DNA from: Verrucomicrobiota bacterium
GTDB taxonomy: Bacteria > Verrucomicrobiota > Verrucomicrobiia > Limisphaerales > CAIMTB01
Direction of reading: 5' to 3'
Assembly (NCBI GenBank): GCA_963205105.1
Contig: CAUJJW010000180.1
Location: 1-45,769, forward strand
Length of the DNA: 45,769 nt
Shown here: one piece after another, positions 7,106-15,495 of the stretch
Numbering within the stretch: the stretch's first letter is position 1
How the letters are laid out: each line of letters opens with the position of its first letter
Notes under the pieces: generated by a model
Database searches by the model: none
Told to the model about the DNA's origin: nothing
The model's input: only the letters and a program-made list of their open reading frames with translations
Translations under genes and position numbers: made by a program

Positions 7106-9309
7106 CCGCTCGCTCCACGCCTCGGTCTTCGGTTCATGGTCCCAATACGTGTCCAATTTTCTGGAAAACGATCCCCTCCCCTCTCCTCGCCCTCCTCCTC
7201 GGCGCACTGTCGCTCCCCGCCCTCGCTGAACCGCCCCCATTCGCCACCGGCATTCTTCCCATCCTCACCAAGGCCGGCTGCAACACCGGCGGCTGCCACG
7301 GCGCCGCCACCGGCCAGGGCGGCTTTCGACTCAGCCTCCTCGGTTATGATCCCGACGAGGATTACCTCCGCATCACCCGGGAACACGCCGGCCGACGCAT
7401 CGACCCCGATCGCCCCGAGGAAAGCCTCTTCCTGCGCAAGCCAGCCCGACAACTCGACCATGAAGGAGGTCGTCGATTACCCGCCGATTCCGAGGAATAC
7501 CGCATCGTCCGCGATTGGATCGCCCGCGGCGCCCCGCGCGGCCCCGCCGACCTTCGTGTTGAAGCCATCGAGGTCCAACCCAACGACCTCCTCCTGCCAG
7601 GCAAGGGCCAGACGGCACCGTTGCGGGTCACGGCACGCCTGTCGAATGGCCAGGTTCAGGACGTCACCCGTCTCGCCCTCTACACCTCCAACGACGATGC
7701 CGTCGCTGACGTGTCCAAACAGGGCGTCATCACATCCGCGGGCCCTGGCCTGACCAGCATCATGATCCGCTACTCGGGCCAGGTGAGCGCCGCCCGGATC
7801 GCCATTCCCTACTCCGGACCGCGCCCCACCCGATTCCTGGGCAGCGACCATTTCATCGACACCCATATCGGAGCCGAACTCCAACGGCTCCATCTCGAAC
7901 CGTCCGCCCCGTCCTCCACCGCGACCTTTCTTCGCCGGGTCTCCCTCGATCTGATCGGCCGACTGCCGTCCCCGGACGAAGTGCGCGCCTTCCAACAGGC
8001 CGGGGACTCACCCGAGCGCCGTCGGCAATGGATTGACGCGTTGCTCGAACGTCCGGAATGGGCCGACTATTGGACCCTGCAACTGGCGGATCTCCTGCTC
8101 CTGGGTGGCAAAGGTTCCAACGACACCGCCATCCGCCGCTACCACGCGTGGCTCCGGGATCAGGTCGCCTCCCACACCCCCCTGAATCAGCTCGTTCGTT
8201 CGCTGATCATCGCCCAGGGCAATATTCGAGAAGTGGGTCCGGCCAACTTCCTGACTCTCGCCAACGATCCACGCGATCTCTCGGAGCACGTCGGGCGGAT
8301 GTTCCTGGGCACCCGGGTGGCCTGCGCCCGGTGTCACACGCATCCCAGTGATCGTTGGACCCAGGAGGACTACCACCGTTTCGCCGCCTACTTCGCCCGG
8401 GTCGGGCGTTCCGGCGATGTGATTCAAGTGCGTCAGCGGGGTGAAGTTGACCACCCCAAGACCGGCCAACCCATGGAGCCCAAGCCCCTCGGAGCATCCC
8501 GTCCCCAGTCCGCAAACTCCGCGGACAACGAACCCGCCGCCGATCGCCGCCTGGAACTCGCCGATTGGCTTACCTCGGGCGAGAACCCGCTCTTCGCCCG
8601 TTCGCTGGTCAACCGCGTGTGGAAACACTGCTTCGGTCGCGGCCTGGTGGAACCGGTGGACGATTTGCGCCCCACCAACCCGGCCACCCATCCCGCCTTG
8701 CTCGACGCCCTGGCCCGCGATTTCGCGGCGCACCGTTTTGACCTCCACCACCTGCTGCGAACGATCACCACGTCGGAGACCTACCAATTGGGGTCGACCG
8801 CCACCCCCTCGAACCGGCTGGACGATCGGCTGTTCTCGCACGCGTACGTCCGTGAGTTGCCCGCGCCGGTGTTCCTGGACGCCGTGGTGCAGGTCACCGG
8901 GGTACCCCATCGGTTCGAAGGCCAGCCGGAAGACCTGCACGCCGTGCAACTGGTCGGCCCCCAGGTTCCGTCGGTGTCGCTGGATGTGCTGGGACGCTGC
9001 CAACGCGAAGGCCCCTGCGACACACCCGGCCAGGGAGGCGGCGGTCTGGCTCGCACCCTGCACCTGATCCAGGGAGCCACGCTTCAAGACAAGCTTTCGG
9101 GAGGCATCGTCGATCGGCTGATTGCCACCCAAGCCTCCGACGCCGCGATCGTGGCCGAACTCTACCTCAGCGCCCTGACCCGCCCGGCAGAGCCCGAGGA
9201 AACGACCGAATGGACTTCGCTGCTCGGGACGGCCGCCGACCGTCGGGCCGCGGTGCAGGATCTGCTCTGGGCGCTGCTCAACAGCCGCGAATTCGGCTTC
9301 AATCACTGA
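7099..9309 (+). CDS. DUF1549/DUF1553 (PSCyt2/PSD1) exported protein with cytochrome-like and Ig-like domains
   Basis: About 712 residues once a signal-like segment begins (IPSPLLALLLGALSLPALA, from nt 7171). Domain order: an N-terminal cytochrome-like block with GCNTGGCHGAA (CX4CH) and GGFRLSLLGYDPDEDY; a BIG2-like Ig-fold domain (LTSIMIRYSGQVSAARIAI region); DUF1549 with FLRRVSLDLIGRLPSPDEV and a true CXXCH (CARCHTHP, near nt 8322-8345); and DUF1553 with LADWLTSGENPLFARSLVNRVWKH and FGRGLVEPVDDLR. These proteins are characteristic of Planctomycetes and Verrucomicrobia and are thought to be envelope c-type cytochrome-like proteins, function unknown. The start is doubtful: GTG 7099 lies inside the 175-bp repeat, and no ATG, GTG or TTG lies in frame between it and the signal sequence. 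It begins a cassette with DUF1501 and WD40 genes. Confidence 0.88.
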   Translation: MRAARSTPRSSVHGPNTCPIFWKTIPSPLLALLLGALSLPALAEPPPFATGILPILTKAGCNTGGCHGAATGQGGFRLSLLGYDPDEDYLRITREHAGRRIDPDRPEESLFLRKPARQLDHEGGRRLPADSEEYRIVRDWIARGAPRGPADLRVEAIEVQPNDLLLPGKGQTAPLRVTARLSNGQVQDVTRLALYTSNDDAVADVSKQGVITSAGPGLTSIMIRYSGQVSAARIAIPYSGPRPTRFLGSDHFIDTHIGAELQRLHLEPSAPSSTATFLRRVSLDLIGRLPSPDEVRAFQQAGDSPERRRQWIDALLERPEWADYWTLQLADLLLLGGKGSNDTAIRRYHAWLRDQVASHTPLNQLVRSLIIAQGNIREVGPANFLTLANDPRDLSEHVGRMFLGTRVACARCHTHPSDRWTQEDYHRFAAYFARVGRSGDVIQVRQRGEVDHPKTGQPMEPKPLGASRPQSANSADNEPAADRRLELADWLTSGENPLFARSLVNRVWKHCFGRGLVEPVDDLRPTNPATHPALLDALARDFAAHRFDLHHLLRTITTSETYQLGSTATPSNRLDDRLFSHAYVRELPAPVFLDAVVQVTGVPHRFEGQPEDLHAVQLVGPQVPSVSLDVLGRCQREGPCDTPGQGGGGLARTLHLIQGATLQDKLSGGIVDRLIATQASDAAIVAELYLSALTRPAEPEETTEWTSLLGTAADRRAAVQDLLWALLNSREFGFNH

Positions 9310-9326
9310 CCCAAACCGTCGCCACC

Positions 9327-10658
9327 ATGGACACGGAACCCCATCCTCCACCGACTCGGCGCTGCGACGGCGTTTCACGCCGCGATTTTCTGCACCTCGG
9401 CGCGCTTGCACCTCTTGGACTGAGTCTCGCCGGCGCGCTGCGTCTTCGCGCGCAATCAGCCCCGAACACCGCCCGGGCTCAGGCCTGCATTCTCATCTGG
9501 CTCGATGGCGGCCCCAGCCATCTCGACACGTTCGATCTCAAACCCGACGCGCCCTCCGAGGTTCGAAGCCCGTTCAAGGACATCGCCACCTCGATCCCCG
9601 GCCTGCGCATCTGCGAACACCTTCCCCGCACCGCACCGTTGATGCGGCACGTCGCCCTGATTCGCTCCGTCACCCACGAACTCGGCAACCACGACACCGG
9701 CACACGGTTCCTCCTCACTGGACATCGCCCCACGCCTGCCCTCGACTACCCGAGCCTCGGCAGCGTCGTCGCCCGCCTGCGAACCTCCGATTCGCCGATG
9801 CCTCCCTACATCGCGATTCCCAACGACGCCGTGGGAGGCGATTCGAACGCCGCGCGGTCCGGCTATCTCCCCGGGGCGTACTCCGCGTTCAGCATCGGGA
9901 AGGATCCCTCCAAAGTTCAGGATCTCCACCCGCCTCCCGGCATCACGTTTGAGCGAAACGAGCATCGGCGGCTCATGCTCGCCAAAATGGACCGGTTCTC
10001 CCGCGAGGTGGAAGAAGGCCCCGCCACCCGCAATCGCGATGCCTTCTACGAACAGGCCTATCGACTGATCGGATCGGCCGAGGCCAAAAATGCCTTCGCG
10101 CTGGGTCAGGAATCCGGCGCCGTCCGCGAACGATACGGTTCCTCACGCATCGGCAGCGGATGCCTGCTCGCCCGCCGCCTGGTGGAAGCCGGTTCCCGCT
10201 TTGTGACCGTGGTCGATTCCGGCTGGGACACCCACCAGCAGATCGCCAGGGAACTGCCCGACTCCCGCTTCCCCGGCAGTGGCAAACTCCCCAGCCTCGA
10301 TCGCGCCTACTCCGCCTTGATCGACGACCTTCGCCAACGCGGCCTGCTCGACTCCACCCTGGTCGTCCTCATGGGCGAGTTCGGGCGGACCCCCAAACTC
10401 AACGCACTCGGCGGTCGCGATCACTGGCCGCGCGCCGGGTTCGCCTGCCTCGCCGGCGGCGGTGTTCAGGGCGGCCGGGTCATCGGCGCCACCAATCCCT
10501 TCGGTGAATTCCCCGTGGACCGACCCGTCACCCCACCCGACCTCGCCTTCACCCTGCTCCAACTCCTGGGCATCGATCCTTCCCGCGAACTCACCACACC
10601 GGATGGTCGCCCCATGAAACTGCTTTCCGAAGGCTCCTTCATCCATGAGGTGGCGTGA
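9327..10658 (+). CDS. DUF1501 family protein, Tat-exported
   Basis: 443 residues from ATG 9327, 17 bp after the DUF1549 gene. The N-terminus carries a twin-arginine signal, SRRDFLHLGALAPLGLSLAGAL (R18/R19), so export is by Tat. The DUF1501 body has the usual blocks: ACILIWLDGGPSHLDTFD near the start, RSVTHELGNHDTGTRFLLTG, VTVVDSGWDTH, and VVLMGEFGRTPK with GRDHWP. DUF1501 is predicted to have an alkaline-phosphatase/sulfatase-like fold, and the D, H and E residues in these motifs would be the metal ligands; no activity has been firmly assigned. Pairing with DUF1549/1553 is a well-known PVC arrangement. Its 3' end overlaps the WD40 gene by 14 bp, suggesting coupled translation. Confidence 0.92.
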   Translation: MDTEPHPPPTRRCDGVSRRDFLHLGALAPLGLSLAGALRLRAQSAPNTARAQACILIWLDGGPSHLDTFDLKPDAPSEVRSPFKDIATSIPGLRICEHLPRTAPLMRHVALIRSVTHELGNHDTGTRFLLTGHRPTPALDYPSLGSVVARLRTSDSPMPPYIAIPNDAVGGDSNAARSGYLPGAYSAFSIGKDPSKVQDLHPPPGITFERNEHRRLMLAKMDRFSREVEEGPATRNRDAFYEQAYRLIGSAEAKNAFALGQESGAVRERYGSSRIGSGCLLARRLVEAGSRFVTVVDSGWDTHQQIARELPDSRFPGSGKLPSLDRAYSALIDDLRQRGLLDSTLVVLMGEFGRTPKLNALGGRDHWPRAGFACLAGGGVQGGRVIGATNPFGEFPVDRPVTPPDLAFTLLQLLGIDPSRELTTPDGRPMKLLSEGSFIHEVA

Positions 10659-11658
10659 CCTGGGGTTTCTGCTGACGTGGATTGTTGGCTTCCACGCCCA
10701 GGCAACGCCCATCACCGCCCTCGCCTTCAGCCCTGACGGCCTCGCTCTGGTTTCGGGTCGCTCCCGCGTGGTGGAGGTTCGTTCAGCGACCAACGGCGTG
10801 GTCCAACAGTCGCGGGACATCGCCCTGCCCAAGATCACCGCGGTGCGCTTCGATCCCCAGGGACGGTTCCTGGCTCTGGCGGGTGGGGTGCCCGGCGAGC
10901 GGGGCGAGGTCTTCGTCCTGTCCTGGCCCGAGGGAAAGCCCCTGTACCATGCGAGCTTCCCTGGCGACCTCGCCACCTCCCTGGACATCAGCCCCGACGG
11001 CTCCCGCCTGGCGGTCGCCGGCGCTCAGGCACAGGCCTACGTCTGGAACCTTCCGCTGGAAGCCCGCCCGGCGACCCAACGCGAGCTGAGGCCACCCTCG
11101 ATCACCCTGTCCGGTCACGCCGGCCCCGTGCTCGCTGTGGCCTGGGACCCCGCGGGTGGTCTCATTACCACCGCAGGCGCCGATCGTTCCATCAAGGTCT
11201 GGTCGTCCGTGACCGGGCTGGGGCAGCGCACCTTCACCCAGCATACCGAACCTCCTAACGTGGTCGCTTTTCGACCTCGCGATGCAAACCCCGAATCGGG
11301 CGGCCCATCGGTGTGCGCTTCCGGCAGCGACGACCGAACCGTGCGCATCTGGCAACCCGGGCTCGGACGGATGGTGCGGATCATTCGCAAGCATCAGGGT
11401 CCGATCCTCAGTCTGGCGTGGATGCCCGACGGTTCGTCGTTGTTCTCCGGCGGATCGGAAGGGGTGCTGCGTCGCATCGACGCGGCGAGTGACGAGGTGT
11501 TGGCCGAATGGCGCGCAGCCGGGGATTGGATTCTGGCGCTGGCCGTCAGCCCCGACGGCACCCGCCTGGCTTGGGGCGATGCATCGGGTCAGGTGCGAAT
11601 GGAGGACGTCCGGGAAAAGAAGCCGGCGGTCCACTTTCGCGGACCGCCGGGACTATGA
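10645..11658 (+). CDS. Exported WD40-repeat protein (seven-blade propeller)
   Basis: 337 residues. The start at 10645 lies within the DUF1501 gene and gives a signal peptide (RWRDLGFLLTWIVGFHAQA). Seven WD40-type units can be counted, each with the SPDG/DPQG-type turn: ALAFSPDG, AVRFDPQG, LDISPDG, VAWDPAG, VAFRPRD, LAWMPDG and LAVSPDG, several closing with IKVW, VRIW or YVWNL. This is enough for a complete propeller. WD40 propellers are binding scaffolds; here the likely partners are the two preceding cassette proteins in the envelope (inference from operon context). The 3' end contains a perfect 10-bp hairpin within the coding sequence (11623-11650). Confidence 0.88.
   Translation: MRWRDLGFLLTWIVGFHAQATPITALAFSPDGLALVSGRSRVVEVRSATNGVVQQSRDIALPKITAVRFDPQGRFLALAGGVPGERGEVFVLSWPEGKPLYHASFPGDLATSLDISPDGSRLAVAGAQAQAYVWNLPLEARPATQRELRPPSITLSGHAGPVLAVAWDPAGGLITTAGADRSIKVWSSVTGLGQRTFTQHTEPPNVVAFRPRDANPESGGPSVCASGSDDRTVRIWQPGLGRMVRIIRKHQGPILSLAWMPDGSSLFSGGSEGVLRRIDAASDEVLAEWRAAGDWILALAVSPDGTRLAWGDASGQVRMEDVREKKPAVHFRGPPGL
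11623..11650 (+). terminator. Strong hairpin at the end of the WD40 gene, no U-tract
   Basis: CCGGCGGTCC at 11623-11632 and GGACCGCCGG at 11641-11650 form a perfect 10-bp stem with an 8-nt loop, ending 8 bp before the stop. It lies in a good place to end the cassette transcript or stabilise its 3' end. The downstream sequence is not T-rich, so it is not a classic intrinsic terminator. Confidence 0.4.
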
Positions 11659-11941
11659 CTTCAGTCAGTTGGGAAGGACGCCATCAACCCGATAGCGCTT
11701 TCAGGCAGGAGTAGGACGGGCCGGGTGCTCCCACAAGGATGGCAGGAGCGGTTGGCATTTTCCTCATCGCCACAACGAGCTGCGATGTTCTCCACATGCC
11801 CTTACGGCAGCATCAGCCGTGCCAAGGTGGTCACACGGTGACTCCGACCTGTTTTGCTCCTTCTCGGGCATTCCAACTTCCCTCCAAACGTCAAGCTCCG
11901 GTTTTTTTTGCCCACACTGACCAGTTTCTGCCCACTGGGGC
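11659..11941. other. Gene-free stretch between WD40 gene and inverted-repeat element
   Basis: I see no supportable gene here. A short open frame on the plus strand (11739-12008) has no recognisable motif, runs into the repeat element and shows no start context. The sequence is less GC-biased than its surroundings (for example a GTTTTTTTTG run near 11900), which may suggest decayed or acquired DNA. Confidence 0.5.
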
Positions 11942-12065
11942 TAGCAGCCCGTTAAAAATGTCAGAAAAACGCCACGTGGGGTCACGTGGCCTACAACTTT
12001 GCCAATGAATTCAGCCGTTGTAGGCCGGGTCACCCGACCCGGCGCTGTTCTTTAACGGGCTGCTA
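11942..12065. repeat. 124-bp MITE-like element with perfect 15-bp inverted repeats
   Basis: TAGCAGCCCGTTAAA at 11942-11956 is the exact reverse complement of 12051-12065. Inside is a second, imperfect inverted pair: GGCCTACAAC around 11989-11998 against GTTGTAGGCC around 12018-12027, each next to GGGTCAC/GGGTGAC sequence. The whole could fold into a nested hairpin. The right end supplies the TAG stop codon of the minus-strand membrane-fusion gene (12063-12065). It is not related in sequence to the GTAGCGG family elsewhere in the window. Confidence 0.8.
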
Positions 12066-13133
12066 ACGGTTGGTGCCGGACAGGAAGTCCACCTTCGCGC
12101 TCAGTTCCGGCGTCAGAAAGCGATCCGGGTTCCGGATCTGCACTTTGATCTGCAATGTTCCCTTCTGCCGGCTCGCTTCCGGAGCAATCTCCGCCACCAC
12201 ACCCTGATACGATTTGTCCAGGTACGCCTCAGGCGTCACCCGACAGAGTTGTCCCAGGGAAACCTTCGAAAGATCCGCCTCGTTCAGGTCGATCTCGACC
12301 TGGAGATCCTCCGGATCGCCCACGGACATAAGGGCTGTGCTGGGGCCTCGCGTCCCACCAAAGCTCTGCGGCGTCACCAACTCATTCGGGTCCACCAGTT
12401 TCTCCAACACCACCCCATTGATCGGCGAACGGATGATCGTCCAATCGATCCAGGTGTTGATGCGAGACACCTGCCCCTCCAGGGACATCACCTCCGCTCG
12501 CGCGGCCTCGACATCCAACCGGGCCAGGTCCAGCACCCGTTGGGATTCAATGCGGGCATCCGCGAGTTGCAGGGTGCGGTTCAATTCCAGTTCGGCCCGG
12601 CGCACCTGGACCTTGGCCGATTCGAGCCGGCCGCTGAGTTCCTGTTTCTGAGCCTGGTATTCCGCGTCATCCAGCAACACCACCACCTGCCCATTGGTCA
12701 CCGCGTCCCCCTTCTTCACCCCGATCCAACGCACCTGCCCCATGAACCGCGGACTGAGCTCGATCCGTTCCCGGTTGATAATGTAGCCGCTCACCGTGAG
12801 GACCACCCCGTCCGCAGGAGGCGCTTTGGCAGCCTGACCCGCGGTCGTCGAACTCGAAACCGCAGCGTCGCCTGCTGACCGCGCACCCGTCGGAGCCGGT
12901 GTCGTTGGGGTGGCCTTGGCGCCGCCCGCGCCGGCCTCGGACCGGGCTCCGGTCGAACCATCGCTCTTCAAGACACGCGACGTCTCAGGCTCCCAGGGAC
13001 GCCACAAACCCACGGCGACCACCGCCACCACGCTCACCACCCCAAAAATGGTCCACAAGGTGCCCTGGGACCGGCGCTTCGCACTGGGGTCGATGCGAAG
13101 CTGGGACACCTGGGATCGGCGGGCGTCGTTCAT
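12063..13133 (-). CDS. HlyD/MacA-type periplasmic membrane-fusion protein
   Basis: 356 residues. One N-terminal membrane anchor (LWTIFGVVSVVAVVAVGLW, residues about 26-45) is followed by an Ala/Thr-rich linker. The core begins with a barrel-sandwich half (SPRFMGQVRWIGVKKGDAVTNGQVVVLLDD), then a coiled-coil hairpin (residues about 165-240, Gln/Glu/Arg-rich), the second lipoyl-like half (WTIIRSPINGVVLEKLVDPNELV) and a beta-barrel domain (VEIDLNEADLSKVSLGQ). Such adaptors link an inner-membrane exporter to an outer-membrane channel. It is the last gene of a four-gene exporter operon and overlaps the preceding permease gene by 4 bp. Its stop codon is the terminal TAG of the 124-bp inverted-repeat element, so its C-terminus may have been set by that insertion. 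No TolC-like gene is in the window. Confidence 0.9.
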   Translation of the reverse strand: MNDARRSQVSQLRIDPSAKRRSQGTLWTIFGVVSVVAVVAVGLWRPWEPETSRVLKSDGSTGARSEAGAGGAKATPTTPAPTGARSAGDAAVSSSTTAGQAAKAPPADGVVLTVSGYIINRERIELSPRFMGQVRWIGVKKGDAVTNGQVVVLLDDAEYQAQKQELSGRLESAKVQVRRAELELNRTLQLADARIESQRVLDLARLDVEAARAEVMSLEGQVSRINTWIDWTIIRSPINGVVLEKLVDPNELVTPQSFGGTRGPSTALMSVGDPEDLQVEIDLNEADLSKVSLGQLCRVTPEAYLDKSYQGVVAEIAPEASRQKGTLQIKVQIRNPDRFLTPELSAKVDFLSGTNR

Positions 13134-14293
13134 AGGGATTTCAAAGCGGCAATGACCGGAAGCCGGGAGGCGCGGATCGCGGGAAACAACGTGCCCAACA
13201 GGCCCACCAGGATCGAGAACAGCAGCCCCTTGGCCATCAGCCAGGGCGTCACCCGAAACTCAAAAACCGTTTCGCTGAAGGTCGAAAAACTCAGGGTGCC
13301 CACCGCGTAGCCGTTCATGAACAGGGACAGCGCGCAGCCCAGGACACCCCCCAGACTCGCCAGTAGGGCGCCTTCGATCAGAAAGCTCGCCACCACCGCG
13401 CGCCGTCGGAAACCCAGCACCCGCAATGTCCCGATCTCCCGGGTCCGTGCCCCAACCGAGGCGTACATGGTGTTCATGGCGGCGAAAATCGCGCCCACCG
13501 ACATCGCGATCGCCAGGAAGTTCCCCAGCAGCTTGATGGGGCCGGCGGTCGAGGTCTGCTCGGCGTAATACTCGCTCTCCACCCGCGCCAGCAGTTGGAG
13601 TCGTTTGTCCGTTTCGATCCGGCTCACCAGATTGGAAGCCGCCGTCGCATCGACCGGTCGCACCAGCAGGCTGGAATACTGGTCCCGATCGAAAATCGCC
13701 CGGGCCTCGTCCGCGTCCATCCAGATCTCCGAGTCGAACGCACTGCCGCCACCATCCGTGTGCCCCACCACCGTGTACTCGGCCGGTCCGCTTCGAAACC
13801 GTCCGCCCAGCTCGAAATTCGCAAAACGCGCGGCCAATCGCCGGCTCACCACCACCTCCCGCTTACCGCTGTCGAACCAACGTCCGTCCACCAAGCGGAC
13901 CTGCGGCCGCATCTCACGTCCGCGAGGCGAGACACCGCGCATCAACACGTTCGCCTCGCCACCCCCTTCCCGGCGCGGCTGATTCAGCAGAATCAGGACA
14001 TCCGCCGACACCAGCGGCTCGCCTGCCGCGTTCCGGGCGATCTCCGGGCTGTAAAGCAGGGACCTCAGTTGTTCCCGGGAAACAATGCTGCTGGATTCGG
14101 AAGTCGAGCCCTTGCGGGTCACCAGAAGGTTGTCCGGCGACCCGGTGTTGGCGCTGCTCTTCTCGATGCCCGCCGCCATCGCCTGCATCAGCACGTACAC
14201 CCCCACCACCAGGCCGATGCCGAGGATGGTCGCCAGCGTGGAACGCCAGCGGACCACCACGTTCTGCACATTGTATTTTAGCGGCAGCGCCAT
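13130..14293 (-). CDS. FtsX/MacB-like ABC exporter permease (second of two)
   Basis: 387 residues. One membrane helix near the N-terminus (TLATILGIGLVVGVYVLMQAM), a large periplasmic domain (residues about 45-260), then three C-terminal helices including AIAMSVGAIFAAMNTMYASVGARTREIGTLRVLGF, where the R-x-R-E-I-G-x-L-R block is the signature of MacB/FtsX permeases. The periplasmic domain contains LVSADVLILLNQPRREGG and VRLVDGRWF, typical of the MacB periplasmic core. It overlaps the HlyD gene by 4 bp and follows the first permease by 22 bp. Such systems move substrates from the periplasm by mechanotransmission; the substrate (lipoprotein, lipid, peptide or antibiotic) cannot be told. Confidence 0.9.
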   Translation of the reverse strand: MALPLKYNVQNVVVRWRSTLATILGIGLVVGVYVLMQAMAAGIEKSSANTGSPDNLLVTRKGSTSESSSIVSREQLRSLLYSPEIARNAAGEPLVSADVLILLNQPRREGGGEANVLMRGVSPRGREMRPQVRLVDGRWFDSGKREVVVSRRLAARFANFELGGRFRSGPAEYTVVGHTDGGGSAFDSEIWMDADEARAIFDRDQYSSLLVRPVDATAASNLVSRIETDKRLQLLARVESEYYAEQTSTAGPIKLLGNFLAIAMSVGAIFAAMNTMYASVGARTREIGTLRVLGFRRRAVVASFLIEGALLASLGGVLGCALSLFMNGYAVGTLSFSTFSETVFEFRVTPWLMAKGLLFSILVGLLGTLFPAIRASRLPVIAALKSL

Positions 14294-14315
14294 GGCGTGG
14301 TCCGGTCCTTGCGGT

Positions 14316-15461
14316 TCAGTCGAGGGTCTTCAGTCCATCCACCACGCTGGTCCGGGCCACCGCCAGGGCCGGGGGCACCGCGGCAATGATGCCCAAGGCC
14401 ACCGCGACGGTTCCCGCGAAGGCCAGAATCCGCGGGGTCACCTCAAAATAAAGCAGCATGCCCCCCGTCATCTTTTCGATGTCCAGGGACTGAAACAGGG
14501 CGTACGCGCCGCCGGCCCCCACCAATGCTCCCACCATGGCCAACCCAAAACTCTCGGCCAGGATGAACCCGAACAACTCGCGCCGTCGGTACCCGATGGC
14601 CTTGAGAATGGCCAATTCGCGAAACCGCTCCCGGATCGCCATGCTCATCGTGCTGACTGCGACCAGGAGGAGGGTGAACACAACGACGCTGCTGATCGAA
14701 CCGATCAAAAGCTTCACGTTGCCCCACATCGACACGAACCCCATCTGGAACGCGCTTTCCGTCTCCGCCCGCACCTCCGCCGAGGTGTTGGCAAAGGTGT
14801 CGTTCAGCGTGGAAATAACCCCGGGAGCTTCCTCCGACGACGCCGCACGCACCCACCAGCAGCCCACCGTCTGACTGCCGTCGAGCATCTCATCGAGGTG
14901 CTTGTGATGAAAAAAGACCGAGCGATCGTCGAGCGTGCCGGAATAGATCCCCACCAGCTTCAAGTCGAGGTCCACGGGGTAGAACGTCCCCACCAGCTTG
15001 ATCTTCTCCCCCAACTTCAGGCCGTAGCGCTCGACGGTATCCTCCCCGACGATGCAGCTGCTGCGGTCCTTCAACCAGGCCTCGTACTGATCCAGCGGCA
15101 GTTTGGCATCCACGAAAACATTGGTGAACGCCACCGGATCGACCGCGAATTGGGCGAACGGGGTGAACTCCATGTCCTTGAACCGGCCGCCGAAGTAGGT
15201 GAACGGCGTCACCGCCGCGATGCCGGGGATCTTCTCGATGATCGGCCGTTGTCTCGCCGGCAACGGCTGTCCCAACGACACCTTGTTCCGTACCGCGATG
15301 CGCAACGACGCTCCCACATCCTCGGGTGGCAGCGTGAACTCGCGCTGAAACGTCTGCAGCACCACCAACAAAAACAGACTCGCCGCCACGCTCAGCGTCG
15401 ACAACAGCGCCCGCCGCTTGTTGCGGAAGGCGTTGCGAATCACAAATCCAGGAAGAGTCAT
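14316..15461 (-). CDS. FtsX/MacB-like ABC exporter permease (first of two)
   Basis: 381 residues with the same layout as the next gene: an N-terminal helix ([21 protein letters not shown]), a periplasmic domain, then three C-terminal helices with [33 protein letters not shown] split across the signature ([14 protein letters not shown] is the FtsX block) and a final [27 protein letters not shown] segment. The two permeases are clearly related in layout but differ in sequence, so the exporter is probably a heterodimer of two permeases on an ATPase homodimer. It sits between the ATPase gene (34-bp gap) and the second permease (22-bp gap). Confidence 0.9.
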   Translation of the reverse strand: MTLPGFVIRNAFRNKRRALLSTLSVAASLFLLVVLQTFQREFTLPPEDVGASLRIAVRNKVSLGQPLPARQRPIIEKIPGIAAVTPFTYFGGRFKDMEFTPFAQFAVDPVAFTNVFVDAKLPLDQYEAWLKDRSSCIVGEDTVERYGLKLGEKIKLVGTFYPVDLDLKLVGIYSGTLDDRSVFFHHKHLDEMLDGSQTVGCWWVRAASSEEAPGVISTLNDTFANTSAEVRAETESAFQMGFVSMWGNVKLLIGSISSVVVFTLLLVAVSTMSMAIRERFRELAILKAIGYRRRELFGFILAESFGLAMVGALVGAGGAYALFQSLDIEKMTGGMLLYFEVTPRILAFAGTVAVALGIIAAVPPALAVARTSVVDGLKTLD

Positions 15462-15495
15462 GCGCAGGTGGTCGGGCCGAACTTCGGTCCGTGGG

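Noticed and set aside
11739..12008. 89-codon plus-strand frame between the WD40 and adaptor genes
   Set aside because: It has no motif, runs into the inverted-repeat element and lacks start context.
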